From Halovivax asiaticus JCM 14624 (GTDB taxonomy: Archaea > Halobacteriota > Halobacteria > Halobacteriales > Natrialbaceae), in assembly GCF_000337515.1 (NCBI RefSeq), contig NZ_AOIQ01000016.1:20400-84399 (forward strand): 64,000 nt of DNA, written 5' to 3'. Shown here in pieces: positions 55,275 to 64,000 of this stretch (within the stretch, counting starts at the first letter, position 1; every line of letters starts with the position of its first letter). A model generated the notes under the pieces. It made no database searches. It saw nothing but the letters and a program-made list of their open reading frames with translations, and was not told the origin of the DNA. The translations under genes were made by a program, and so were the position numbers.

Positions 55275-57638
55275 ATGAGTGGTGTCGTCGACGAAGATAC
55301 GGCGCAGGCGATCAACACTGGCCGCGCGACCGTCGGGGCGATGGTCTCGACCGCCAGACGTCACCTGCAGAAGGTCTTTATCTTCTTCGTCATCGGCTTC
55401 ATCGGCACGTTCTACGCGATGCGGATCTGGGTCTGGGATTTCTTAGAACAGACGGCCAAGACCAATATGGAGGGCGACGTGGCCGTCGCGACCGAACTCA
55501 TCACCCGGACGCCGTTCGAGGTCATCCTCTTGCAGGCCAAGATCGGCCTGCTCGTCGGGATCGTCTTCGCGGTCCCGGCGCTGGTGTACTACGCACGGGG
55601 TTCCCTCCAGGACCGCGGCTTTACGAGCGTCGTCCCGATCTCCCGGCTGTGGCTGGTGGCGTTCGGGCTGGTCTCGATGGTCCTCTTCCTGATCGGGATC
55701 GTCTACGCGTTCACCGTCTTCTTTCCGTTTACGTTCCTCTTCCTCGGCGAGATTGCGTACAACGCCGGCGTCAAGCCGAGCTGGGGGATCACGGAGTTCA
55801 CCGAGTTCGTCTCGTTGCTGACGATCTCGTTCGGCCTCGCCGCCCAGCTCCCGCTGCTCATGGCGACGCTTTCGTACACCGAGATCGTCTCCTACGAGAC
55901 GTTTCGGGACAAGTGGCGCCACGCGATCGTCGGCATCACCGTCTTTGGCGCCTTCTTCTCCCCGCCGGATCCGATCACGCAACTCATGTGGGCGCTGCCG
56001 CTGGTTGCCCTCTACGTGTTCAGCCTCGGACTGGCGAAACTCGTCGCGAACACCCGCCGTCGTGGGGCCGCGGAGATCGGGAGCGGCGTCGGACACGTCA
56101 AGCGCCGACTCGGCCAGTCGCTCGCGATCGTGATCGGGGTCTTTCTGGCCGTTGCCGCCGCGCTCGCCGCTGGTGCGCGGACGTGGGTCGCAGAAACTAT
56201 CGTTCCGGCACTCCCGCCGGCGGTGCAACCGGCGGAGCCGACGATACTCGGCGAACTCGTCGTCGAGCACGGCACCGCCGGGCTGCTGGGAGCCGCGGCG
56301 ATTGTGACCCTCGGCGTCGCCGTCGTCGCACTCGTGGTCGTGACCGCCCAGGTCCTTCGGACGCCGGTGTACCCGCGAGAAAGCGCCCTCGCGACGGCCC
56401 AGACCGCAGACGACGTGGACTTCACCGTCCTGGACCCGAGCGACATCGAGCGCGTTCCGGCTCCGGTCTTTTCGTCGATGTCCGAAGACGAGATGATGAA
56501 CGTCGCCCGCGAGGCGATGCACGCCGACGATCGCGAGAAAGCCCAGGCGATCATCGATCGGTTCGACTCGATCGCAGCCATCGAGGCGGACACGCCGTCG
56601 GCGGAGGCGCCACCGGGCGTGGCTGGGACGCAACCGGCCGAGGGGGCCCCAGTCGACGGAAGCGAGGGCGAGGACGACTCCTCACCGCTGGCCAGTACCG
56701 CTGCCGGCATGCTCGATCCGTTCACCGAATCGGAGACGACCGAGGAGGATCTCGGCGGGTTCGCGTACGACCTCGCGTTCATCGTCGACAGCCTCACGTC
56801 GAAGCTCATCTACGTCGTCGGGCTGTTCATGGCCGTGCTGGCTGGCTCGTTCCTCTGGCTGTACGCCGGCGGTATCAAGCGCAGCCTCCGGCAGTTCGTC
56901 GACAGCGTCCCCCGGGAGCTACTGGTGGAGGTCGCCGAGAGCAACGGCGCGACGATCGACGAGTCGGCTGGGCTCACCCAGCTCCTCCAGGACTCGGGCT
57001 TCGTGGTCGCGCTCCACCCCGTCGAGGTGCTGATCTTCATCGTCAAGGTCAGTACGATCCTGGCGGCCGTCTCGATCCTCCCGTTCGTCTGTTACTGGGC
57101 CTGGCCGGCCATCAGAGAGCGCGGCTTGGCTCGCGGCGACCGGCGGACGTTCGCAGTCTGGGGCGTGTCCCTGTTCCTCGGATTCGCCGCCGGCACCTAC
57201 CTGGGCTTTTTCTACATCGCCCCGTCGATCATCTCTTATCTCATCACCGACGCGCTGTCGAACGAGATGGTCGTCTCCTACCGGATGAAGAGCTTCTTCT
57301 GGCTCGTGATCTACACCACGCTCGGCGTTGGCTTCCTGTTCAACGTCCTGGTCACGATGGTGCTCTTCCACGTCGGGAACATCGTCTCCTATCGGACGAT
57401 GCGCCGTCGCTGGCGCCCGGCCGTCGTCGGCATCTTCGTCGTGGCGATGTTCGCGAGCCCCAGCGGCATCCTGAAGATGTTCGCCGTCGCGATCCCGCTC
57501 TCGCTGACGTACCTGCTCGGTCTCGCCGTGTTGTACGTGCTGACGGCCGGCGGTCGCCTGTTCGGTGGCGGCGGCGCGACGACTGCCACGGAGTCGGGTC
57601 CCGACCCGGCTGCGGACGCCGCTGGCGCAGGCGAATAG
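55275..57638 (+). CDS. tatC2: Double TatC-domain translocase protein (haloarchaeal TatCt type)
   Basis: This 787-residue protein has two TatC domains of about six helices each. The first (about 25-270) includes FGAFFSPPDPITQLMWALPL and the second (about 515-770) includes FASPSGILKMFAVAIPL, both the TatC motif before the last helices. The roughly 200-residue linker has two additional helices and an acidic disordered stretch. This 14-helix arrangement is known only from haloarchaea, where it is essential for Tat export. The ATG at 55275 follows a cytoplasmic start with no earlier helix. Confidence 0.93.
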   Translation: MSGVVDEDTAQAINTGRATVGAMVSTARRHLQKVFIFFVIGFIGTFYAMRIWVWDFLEQTAKTNMEGDVAVATELITRTPFEVILLQAKIGLLVGIVFAVPALVYYARGSLQDRGFTSVVPISRLWLVAFGLVSMVLFLIGIVYAFTVFFPFTFLFLGEIAYNAGVKPSWGITEFTEFVSLLTISFGLAAQLPLLMATLSYTEIVSYETFRDKWRHAIVGITVFGAFFSPPDPITQLMWALPLVALYVFSLGLAKLVANTRRRGAAEIGSGVGHVKRRLGQSLAIVIGVFLAVAAALAAGARTWVAETIVPALPPAVQPAEPTILGELVVEHGTAGLLGAAAIVTLGVAVVALVVVTAQVLRTPVYPRESALATAQTADDVDFTVLDPSDIERVPAPVFSSMSEDEMMNVAREAMHADDREKAQAIIDRFDSIAAIEADTPSAEAPPGVAGTQPAEGAPVDGSEGEDDSSPLASTAAGMLDPFTESETTEEDLGGFAYDLAFIVDSLTSKLIYVVGLFMAVLAGSFLWLYAGGIKRSLRQFVDSVPRELLVEVAESNGATIDESAGLTQLLQDSGFVVALHPVEVLIFIVKVSTILAAVSILPFVCYWAWPAIRERGLARGDRRTFAVWGVSLFLGFAAGTYLGFFYIAPSIISYLITDALSNEMVVSYRMKSFFWLVIYTTLGVGFLFNVLVTMVLFHVGNIVSYRTMRRRWRPAVVGIFVVAMFASPSGILKMFAVAIPLSLTYLLGLAVLYVLTAGGRLFGGGGATTATESGPDPAADAAGAGE

Positions 57639-57689
57639 GGCTGCGCCCGAGGTGGCTACACTTACAACCGGCCGGTTCGAACGCCCGGT

Positions 57690-57866
57690 ATGCCGAAGAT
57701 CAGCGTCGAGATTCCGGGCGAGCTACTCGCGGATCTGGACGACCACGTCGGTGACGAGGGTAAGTACGTCAACCGAAGCGACGCGATCCGGGCGTCGATC
57801 CGGAAGAATCTGGATATTCTGGACGAGATCGATCAGCGCCACGGCCGACTCGCAGACGAGGAGTAG
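57690..57866 (+). CDS. Ribbon-helix-helix (CopG-type) DNA-binding protein
   Basis: This 58-residue protein. The start MPKISVEIPGELLADLDDHV gives the N-terminal strand that inserts in the major groove. The helix-turn-helix EGKYVNRSDAIRASIRKNLD is the dimer core of the RHH fold. The C-terminal 15 residues are acidic. It has 59 codons with an ATG at 57690, behind a TATA-like ACTTACAAC about 22-30 nt upstream. It is a probable repressor; target and partner are unknown, and no toxin gene is adjacent. Confidence 0.85.
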   Translation: MPKISVEIPGELLADLDDHVGDEGKYVNRSDAIRASIRKNLDILDEIDQRHGRLADEE

Positions 57867-57884
57867 GCGGTCGGACCGACTCTC

Positions 57885-58697
57885 TCAGTCGTCGACCCGT
57901 TCTGCGAAGCCGAAGTGCGGTTTGACGTCGTCGACGCGGACGCGGACGGTCTCACCGGGTTCGGCGTCCGGAACGAACAGTCTGAACCCCTCGACCGTCG
58001 CGATCCCGTCACCTTCTGAGCCCGTGTCGACGATCTCGACTTCGTGTTCGTCGCCGGCGGCGACGGGTGCGGTCAGGCGACCGATACCGAGCAAGTACAG
58101 TTCGGATGACTCGTCTCTGGTCGCGTTCGGCACGGTCGCGCGGACGTACTGGAACTCGTCTTCGAGGTCAGCCCGGAAGTCGTCGACGTCGGGTCCCTCG
58201 AAGACCTTGGCGGCGAAGGTGCCGCCCGTCTCGAGGAGTTCGAGGGCGACCTCGGAAGCGGTGCGGGCGAGGTGCAGCGAACGAGCCTGATCCAGCGAGT
58301 ACTCACCGGTGACGTTCGGCGCCATGTCCGAGAGGACGACGTCGACGGCGCCGCCGCGTTCGCCGTTCGACTCGCCATCGGACGCGCCGGCAGCGCGCCG
58401 AATCCGATCGAGCGTCTTCGTTTCGGTGACGTCGCCCCGAAGCGTCTCGATCCGGTCGTCGATCTCGTCGTCGAACCCGTCGATCCGCTGGAAGTCGACG
58501 CCGATGACGGTCCCCTCGGGGCCGACGCGCTCGGCGGCGACCTGCAGCCAGCCGCCCGGCGCCGCGCCGAGGTCGAGGACGGTGTCGCCGCGGTCGATGA
58601 GTCCCTCGAGGTCGTCTAGCTGCTGGAGCTTGTAGGCCGAGCGGGCCCGATAGCCCTCCTGTTTCGCCTTGTTGTAGTAGTGGTCTTTTCCTGTCAT
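57885..58697 (-). CDS. rlmE: 23S rRNA 2'-O-uridine methyltransferase (RlmE/FtsJ) with TRAM domain
   Basis: This 270-residue protein. The Rossmann methyltransferase begins GYRARSAYKLQQLDDLEGLI. The SAM site is VLDLGAAPGGWLQVA (about 40-54), and the catalytic K-D-K-E residues lie in SAYKLQQ, LSDMAPNVTGEYSLD, FAAKVFEGPD and SSELYLLG. A TRAM RNA-binding domain covers about 215-270 (VEIVDTGSEGDGIATVEGF). It methylates the A-loop uridine of 23S rRNA. The acidic insert SDGESNGERGG is a halophilic decoration. Confidence 0.93.
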   Translation of the reverse strand: MTGKDHYYNKAKQEGYRARSAYKLQQLDDLEGLIDRGDTVLDLGAAPGGWLQVAAERVGPEGTVIGVDFQRIDGFDDEIDDRIETLRGDVTETKTLDRIRRAAGASDGESNGERGGAVDVVLSDMAPNVTGEYSLDQARSLHLARTASEVALELLETGGTFAAKVFEGPDVDDFRADLEDEFQYVRATVPNATRDESSELYLLGIGRLTAPVAAGDEHEVEIVDTGSEGDGIATVEGFRLFVPDAEPGETVRVRVDDVKPHFGFAERVDD

Positions 58698-58893
58698 CGC
58701 AATCTCCCGTCGGCGGTGCCGAGATTGGTGGCATCGCCGACGATTTCGCGTTCGTACACGACCGAGGCCGTCGATCCGGAAAGGCTCGTCGGAAGTGGCG
58801 TCGGTTACTGTGGGCCGTCCCGAGCGTCCGCCCGACCAGGGTCAGGTGAGCGCGACGGCGGTTCGTCCGGGCTCGTTCGGCGTCCACGCCTGT

Positions 58894-59400
58894 TCAGCGC
58901 CCGGTGCCCGCAGCCTGGTCGGCTTCGAGCAACTGCCGCGTTCGCCGGTGTCGATACCACAAAAGCGCTGCAAGGGCGGGCGTCGCGAGCGCCAGATCGC
59001 CTGCGCGCGGGAGTCGGTAGTCGATCCGATCGACCAGCAGCGTCTCGCCGCCGAGGTTGACGAAGCGGTGGGTGTGGCGCCAGGATCGGAACGGCCCGCG
59101 ACCGATGACCTGTTCGTCGACGAAGCGGGCGCGGTCGTCGTCGACCTCTCGCTCGACGATCTCGACGACCCACTCGGAACCGGGGAGCCCGGACAGGCCG
59201 AGCGGCTTCAATTCGAGTCGTATCTTGGTTCCCGGCCGAAAGGCGTCCGGCTCCGGCTCGCCGTCGGGCCCGACGATGGTTGGACGGGCAAGCCCGAGCC
59301 AGTCCGGCGTGAGGACTTCGAGCCCCTCGGCGTCGTCGTAGAACGCCCACACCCTGTCGAACGGCGCGTCGATCACGGATGACGTCTGGTAGGTGGGCAT
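58894..59400 (-). CDS. SRPBCC family (START-like) protein
   Basis: This 168-residue protein has an N-terminal strand-helix TSSVIDAPFDRVWAFYDD, typical of the polyketide-cyclase/START fold. Antiparallel strands rich in hydrophobic residues surround a cavity (GTKIRLELKPLGL, SEWVVEIVEREV), and the long C-terminal helix contains LALATPALAALLWYRHRRTR. It probably binds a lipid or hydrophobic ligand. Its promoter region is shared with the pair starting at 59677. Confidence 0.88.
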   Translation of the reverse strand: MPTYQTSSVIDAPFDRVWAFYDDAEGLEVLTPDWLGLARPTIVGPDGEPEPDAFRPGTKIRLELKPLGLSGLPGSEWVVEIVEREVDDDRARFVDEQVIGRGPFRSWRHTHRFVNLGGETLLVDRIDYRLPRAGDLALATPALAALLWYRHRRTRQLLEADQAAGTGR

Positions 59401-59676
59401 GCTTCCTCATTTGACCGCCGCGTACTCGACTGTTTCTCTCGAACTCGATCAGCGACCCAGTGTGCAGTCAGCGCTGACCGTGTCGCGTTCGGATCAACGT
59501 CGCTCGCCACACCACAATCTATACTTTCACCGGATCGGATACGTTAGAGCCGTGAACGCACGCAGGACGGTCACGTGCTCGGGGAGGACGATTGGGTCTC
59601 ACCCGGTCGGAGCGGACGCGATCCGTCGACCCGCGATGGCGACCGCGCTGGGGGGCGGGAACCGCGGGGGCCGCTC

Positions 59677-60735
59677 GTGACCCGGCTCGTCCACACGGCC
59701 GACGTCCACCTTCGGGTTGATGCGCCGGAGCGGTTGGATGCACTTGAGGCCGTCCTCTCGGTCGCCGAGGCCCGTGATGCGGATGTCTTGACGATCGGTG
59801 GCGACCTCTTCGATCGTCCCGAGGACGTCGACGAGTTCCGCAGCGAGCTCCGGAACCAGTTCTTCAGCGATCGTGCCTTCGAGATCGTCTGCATCCCCGG
59901 GAACCACGACGTCGAGGCGTTTCGCGGGGACCTCTTCTTCGGCGATTCGTGTACCGTGATTGCGGACGAAGATCACTATGGCACCTGGATCAGCCCCGAC
60001 GGCGAGTTTCGGATCGTTGCGATTCCCTACCGCGAGTCGGTGACCGACGAGTTGGTGCTGGCACTCGAGGATCGGCCGTCGTTCGGCGGCACGGACGTCC
60101 TCCTCTTCCACGGCAGTCTCGACGCCCCGATCGACGCGGAGGCCGGCGACGAAGGGGTCTATCGTTACTTCCCCGTGACCGAGGCCCTGCTCGCGGACCT
60201 CGGATTTGACTATTATCTGGCCGGCCACTACCACGGTCCCCACCACCTGCAGTTCGAGACGGGCGCCGAGTTCGCCTATCCGGGGACGCCGGCGTCGACG
60301 CGGACGTCTGAAACCGGCCGGCGACGGGTCGTCCGCCTCGAGGCGGCTGTGGGGCTGGCGTTCGAACCGATCGAAACCTATCACCACCTGGCGAAACGCG
60401 TGACCGTCACGCCGGGAACCGAGGACGCCGTGCTGGCGGAACTCGCCGAGTGGGTCGAGACGACCGTCACGCCGACTGCGGAGCCGTCGATCGTCGTCGA
60501 CGGCGTCGTCGAGGTGGGCGAATCCGACTTCGCCGACCGACTGCACGACGTGGCCGATCCCGGCTGGATTCGAAACGAGACGATCGACGCGTCCCACGTC
60601 ACCGCCCACCCGGTAATGCGTGACTTCGAGGACCGCCTGGCGGAAACCGACTGGGACGACGAGACGAAAGCCTCGGTCCGGACGCGGACCCTCCGGGTCG
60701 CGAGTCGAGCCCTCGCCGGTCGGCGGAGGGAGTGA
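59677..60735 (+). CDS. Mre11/SbcD-like metallophosphoesterase
   Basis: This 352-residue calcineurin-like nuclease has the five metal-site blocks: HTADVHL (about 6-12), GGDLFDRPED, PGNHDVEAFRG, FHGSLDAPI and GHYHGPHHLQ. The C-terminal 130 residues form a capping domain. It pairs with the Rad50-like ATPase encoded next (overlap of stop and start). In SbcCD- and Mre11-Rad50-like systems this subunit cuts DNA. The GTG at 59677 is the best start. A 42-codon frame from the GTG at 59552 ends in an overlapping TGA at the same position and may be a coupling leader. Confidence 0.88.
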   Translation: MTRLVHTADVHLRVDAPERLDALEAVLSVAEARDADVLTIGGDLFDRPEDVDEFRSELRNQFFSDRAFEIVCIPGNHDVEAFRGDLFFGDSCTVIADEDHYGTWISPDGEFRIVAIPYRESVTDELVLALEDRPSFGGTDVLLFHGSLDAPIDAEAGDEGVYRYFPVTEALLADLGFDYYLAGHYHGPHHLQFETGAEFAYPGTPASTRTSETGRRRVVRLEAAVGLAFEPIETYHHLAKRVTVTPGTEDAVLAELAEWVETTVTPTAEPSIVVDGVVEVGESDFADRLHDVADPGWIRNETIDASHVTAHPVMRDFEDRLAETDWDDETKASVRTRTLRVASRALAGRRRE

Positions 60736-60737
60736 CG

Positions 60738-63095
60738 ATGCGGTTGACGCGCACGGCCGTCGATCGGTACGGCCCACTGGCCGGCTGCGAGCCGCCCTGC
60801 GACGACGGGCTCACGATCGTGGCTGGCTCGAACGAATCCGGCAAGACGCTCTTTCTCGAGGCGCTGCTCCAGTTGCTGGACCCGGCCGTCGCCGACCAGC
60901 TGGAGCCGGGGCCGCGAGTCGCCAGCGAGCCGGTCGGTCGCGTCGTTCTGGACGACGGCACCGAGCGCCACGAACTCGGTAACGGGACGGCGCTCGGTGA
61001 CGTCTCGCGGATCGATCCAGCCCACCTCTCCTCGTTGTTCGTCATCCGTGACAGCGATCTCGCCCTTCCCGAGACGTCCGACTACTACACCTCGCTGGTC
61101 GAGCACCTCGGCGACGTCCACACCACGGAACTCGAGACGATTCGGGATGGACTGGTCGAGGAGGGCCGGCTGACCGAGGCCCGATTGAATCTGGCGAATC
61201 GCGAGTACGACACGAAGGACGCGAAGGCGGCCGTCGACGCGCTCGCCGCCGACGTCGAAGACTACGTGGCGGCCGCGACGAGAGAGGGGATCGACGAACT
61301 GGCTCGGCAGCGCCGGTCGCTCCTGAGCGAGCGCCGAGCGGTCGCGGCCGCCCTCGCGACGCAGGAAACGGCGCGGGACCTCGTCGAACTCGCGGAGGCC
61401 GAAGCGAATCTGACGGCCTACCGGACGGCGTCGGAGACGCTCCAATCGGCTACCGTGGATCGCGAAACGCTGCAACGGCTCCGCGAACTGGACGTGGATC
61501 TCGATCACGCTCGCGAACGGATCGACGAGCTCGACGACGCACTCGACCGAAAGCGGACGGCACTGGAACGACATCGGTCGGCCCTGGAGACAAAACGCGA
61601 ACGCTACGCCGAACTCGCCCAGCGCGACGACGCGGTTTCCCGCCTCGAACGGGCCATGGAATCGTACCGGGAGCGGACGCGGGAACCGGCGACGGATGGC
61701 GACGCGATGCTGGAATCGCGACTCACCCACCGCCGACAGTTGACGGTGGCGGGGCTCGTCGGGGCCGGTGTCGCCGGTGGGGCGGGTGCGCTCGTGGCGC
61801 GGGGTAGCGTCGCCCTCCCCGCGCTTCTGGCCTGGGCGATCGCTCTCGTGGCGTTCGCTGTCGCCGTGCTGGCGTGGTTGTCCCACCACCGGCTGGCGAA
61901 CCGTGCTGTCGCGGCCGACCAGCGCGAGCGTGAGCTTCTGGAGACGGCGCGCGACGCCGGGTTCGACGTCGACTCGGTCGAGGAGATACCGGTTCGTAGC
62001 CGGGCCTACCGGGATCGACTCGATGGACTCCAGGCGCGCGTTCGCGAACTCGACGAACGCGTCACCCAGACGGCCGACCGCGTCGACGAACTCGAAGCCG
62101 ATCGCCGCGCCGCCGTCGATGAACGTGAGCGCCGACGCGAGGCGGTACGGACGACGCTGGCCGACGCCGGCGTCGACTCGATCGACGCCTACGAGACGTG
62201 CCTCGAACAGCTGGAAACGGCAAAAACCGGCCGATCGAAAGCGGCAACGGTCTTATCGCGTGACCTCGGCGAGCCGGACGCGACGGACCCCGACGGAAAG
62301 ATCACACGCTGGGAATCGGCACTCGCGGAGCGGCGAGCCGCGGTGGACGCCGACGGTGTCGACGCCGCTCGGTACGACGAGGCCGAACTGGAGCGCCTGA
62401 AAACGCAGTTGGCCGACCTCGACGCCGACCTCGAAGCCGTCGAGGCGGACCTCGCCGACCACCGCGACCGGCTCGACGCGTTCGAGCACCGGGTTGCCGA
62501 CCTCTCGATCCCGCCGTTCGTCGAGACGACGCCGTCGCTGCGGGCTCGAACGCTCGGCGGTCTTCGTGACCTCGAAGCCGAGTTACGGGACGCGTCCGAG
62601 ACGATCGCGGAGAACGCCGAGATCTCTCGGAAAGCGATTCGAATCGTCGACGAAATCCGCGACGCCGAGGAACGAAAGGCTGCGACGCTCTTCTCTCCCG
62701 ACGGGCCGGCGTCTGCGACCTTCGCCCACCTGACGGACGGGCGCTACACCGCCGTCGAGTACGACCCGGACGCCGGCTCGCTGGCGGTCCATCGATCTGA
62801 TGGCGGGACACTCGCGCCCGCCCAGTTGAGCCAGGGCACCCGCGATCAGTTGTACTTCGCTGCTCGTCTCTCGCTCGCGGGGCAGGTGCTCGGCGGTCAG
62901 TCTGGCTTTCTGCTGCTCGACGATCCGTTCCTCGCCGCGGATCGAACCCGACTACGGAACGGATTCGAGACGCTCCAGGATCTGGTTGCGGACGGCTGGC
63001 AGATCATCTACCTCACCGCGAAGCCGGAGGTCCACGAAACGATGGCCGAGGAGTTCGGCTGTGCGGTCCACGAGATGGAACCACTCGAGTTCTGA
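60738..63095 (+). CDS. Membrane-anchored Rad50/SbcC-like ATPase (YhaN-like)
   Basis: This 785-residue protein. N-terminal ATPase half: Walker [17 protein letters not shown] (about 32-47). Then come long coiled coils (about 150-335, repeats such as [20 protein letters not shown]), two hydrophobic helices in tandem at about 340-388 ([39 protein letters not shown]) and a second coiled-coil region (about 430-610). The C-terminal signature [20 protein letters not shown] (about 695-714) and Walker [21 protein letters not shown] follow. No zinc-hook CxxC is seen at the coil apex; the two helices sit there instead. It resembles B. subtilis YhaN, which pairs with the SbcD-like YhaO. Confidence 0.82.
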   Translation: MRLTRTAVDRYGPLAGCEPPCDDGLTIVAGSNESGKTLFLEALLQLLDPAVADQLEPGPRVASEPVGRVVLDDGTERHELGNGTALGDVSRIDPAHLSSLFVIRDSDLALPETSDYYTSLVEHLGDVHTTELETIRDGLVEEGRLTEARLNLANREYDTKDAKAAVDALAADVEDYVAAATREGIDELARQRRSLLSERRAVAAALATQETARDLVELAEAEANLTAYRTASETLQSATVDRETLQRLRELDVDLDHARERIDELDDALDRKRTALERHRSALETKRERYAELAQRDDAVSRLERAMESYRERTREPATDGDAMLESRLTHRRQLTVAGLVGAGVAGGAGALVARGSVALPALLAWAIALVAFAVAVLAWLSHHRLANRAVAADQRERELLETARDAGFDVDSVEEIPVRSRAYRDRLDGLQARVRELDERVTQTADRVDELEADRRAAVDERERRREAVRTTLADAGVDSIDAYETCLEQLETAKTGRSKAATVLSRDLGEPDATDPDGKITRWESALAERRAAVDADGVDAARYDEAELERLKTQLADLDADLEAVEADLADHRDRLDAFEHRVADLSIPPFVETTPSLRARTLGGLRDLEAELRDASETIAENAEISRKAIRIVDEIRDAEERKAATLFSPDGPASATFAHLTDGRYTAVEYDPDAGSLAVHRSDGGTLAPAQLSQGTRDQLYFAARLSLAGQVLGGQSGFLLLDDPFLAADRTRLRNGFETLQDLVADGWQIIYLTAKPEVHETMAEEFGCAVHEMEPLEF

Positions 63096-63181
63096 TCGCG
63101 GCTGCGTCGCGCTGACTCGTGGGGTGCTCACGACGTGGAATTTCATCACTACTTTAGTCCGTCCGTTACTACTGGTCGGCG

Positions 63182-64000
63182 ATGGAATCGATCGAGATCA
63201 CCGCGCGCATTCTCGCCGGTGTCGGACTCATCCTGATCAACGCCTACTTCGTCGCGGTCGAGTTCGCGCTGACGCGGACGCGACAGTTCTCGAAGGCGGA
63301 GTTCGACGCCGATCCGAAGTTGCGACGGGCGTGGAAGATGACCGACGATCTGGAACTGTACCTGACGACCTGCCAGATCTGGATCTCCGGGACGTCGATC
63401 GCGCTGGGGATCGTCGCCGAGCCGGGACTCGCGGCCGTCTTCGAGCCGATATTCCAGAACACGGCGCTGGCGTCGGCCGGCGCCGGGTCGCTGCTCGCGT
63501 TCTTCCTGATCAATATGGTCCACCTGACCCACGGCGAGCAGACGCCCACGTACCTCGGCGTCGAACGCTCGAAACAGGTCGCCCGGTACGCGGGTCCGCT
63601 CTACTGGTTCGCCGTCGCCATCAAGCCGTTTATCGTCTTCGGCGACTGGGTGGCCAAGTCGACGCTGCGACTCTTCGGCGTCGAGATGACGGGCGCGTGG
63701 ACCGAGACCGAAGCGGATGTGATCGAATCTCGAGCCGACCTCAGAAACCGGCTCGGTGACGTCCTCGAACAGGGGGAGCTTCCCGACGACCGTCGTGAGG
63801 AGGTGATGAACGCACTGGCGGTCGGCGAGCAGCCGGTCCGTGACGTGATGGTCCCGCCCGACGAGATCGTCGCGCTCTCGACGGAGGCCGACTTCGCTGA
63901 CAACGCGAAGCGGATGGAAGACCGGCCCCAGACCCGATACCCGCTGGTCGGCGAGGACCTGACGGACTTCCGGGGCATCGTCTACTTCCCGATCTTTACC
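63182..64000 (+). CDS. CNNM/CorC-type transporter with CBS domains (3' end outside window)
   Basis: The first 273 residues are visible; the gene runs off the end. The CNNM transmembrane domain (DUF21) has a family start ILINAYFVAVEFALTRTRQ and the conserved Ser/Asn/Gly core YLTTCQIWISGTSIALGIVAEP (key residues), followed by two more helices. From about residue 180 the acidic cytoplasmic segment EADVIESRADLRNRLGDVLE leads to a first CBS domain (VRDVMVPPDEIVALSTEADF). CNNM proteins handle Mg2+ or related cations, or act as their regulators. Confidence 0.85.
   Translation, partial: MESIEITARILAGVGLILINAYFVAVEFALTRTRQFSKAEFDADPKLRRAWKMTDDLELYLTTCQIWISGTSIALGIVAEPGLAAVFEPIFQNTALASAGAGSLLAFFLINMVHLTHGEQTPTYLGVERSKQVARYAGPLYWFAVAIKPFIVFGDWVAKSTLRLFGVEMTGAWTETEADVIESRADLRNRLGDVLEQGELPDDRREEVMNALAVGEQPVRDVMVPPDEIVALSTEADFADNAKRMEDRPQTRYPLVGEDLTDFRGIVYFPIFT

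Noticed and set aside
59393-59680. 95-codon frame before the Mre11-like gene
   Set aside because: It begins inside the SRPBCC gene promoter and lacks family features; only its end, a 42-codon frame with overlapping stop, was kept as a possible coupling leader.

Overview
The window is chromosomal DNA from a haloarchaeon (extremely halophilic euryarchaeon). Supporting signs are high GC content, very acidic proteins, tRNA genes without an encoded CCA, TATA boxes about 22-30 nt upstream of start codons (leaderless genes), many Tat-type lipoproteins (RR followed by a Cys lipobox), the double-domain TatC protein, HTH_10/bacterio-opsin-activator-type regulation and an NAD-dependent DNA ligase. I cannot resolve the genus from sequence alone.

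Layout. 0-5 kb: the 3' end of a 5S rRNA, its terminator, a GNAT gene and tRNA-Cys, then a methyltransferase, a YjiH-type membrane protein, a DUF457-type membrane hydrolase, tRNA-Lys and a ParB-HTH-like protein. Each tRNA is followed by two repeat units that end in extra copies of that tRNA's own 3' end. 5-13.5 kb: tryptophanyl-tRNA synthetase, small redox and metabolic enzymes, NAD-dependent DNA ligase and an HTH_10 regulator. 13.7-24 kb: an RND/MMPL exporter, two paralogous ABC-2 exporters, UvrC, an eIF1/SUI1-like factor and a GNAT. 24-29.2 kb: a PQQ-type beta-propeller lipoprotein, a cystathionine gamma-synthase-type enzyme, a putative metal exporter with a palindromic operator, and a VapBC pair with a palindromic operator. 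29.6-37.5 kb: UvrB, several membrane proteins, a bactofilin-like protein, an Orc1/Cdc6 protein and a TumE/TumA-type toxin-antitoxin pair with two operators. 37.5-46 kb: two small genes behind a hairpin leader, an orphan histidine kinase, a MutS-like ATPase, an LVIVD lipoprotein, and a thiolase followed by an HMG-CoA-synthase-like protein fused to a DUF35 domain. 46-53.9 kb: a frameshifted halocyanin, a MacB/FtsX-type ABC exporter, a frameshifted DUF4350-like gene, a DUF1616 protein and a sugar epimerase. 54-64 kb: divergent tatC1 and tatC2, an RHH protein, RlmE, an SRPBCC protein, a membrane-anchored SbcCD-like pair and a truncated CNNM/CBS protein.

Functional themes. DNA maintenance is rich (LigA, UvrB, UvrC, MutS-like, Orc1/Cdc6, and the Mre11-like/Rad50-like pair), but scattered rather than in one operon. 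Export is the second theme: both Tat translocase core subunits plus several Tat or lipoprotein substrates (8440, 24391, 33608, 41797), and three ABC exporters. No integrase, transposase or CRISPR array was recognised. The most unusual signals are the tRNA-linked repeat units (864-1080 and 4314-4628), the membrane-anchored SbcCD-like pair, the HMGCS-like/DUF35 fusion that appears to lack the catalytic cysteine, and the palindromic operators in front of the toxin-antitoxin and transporter genes.
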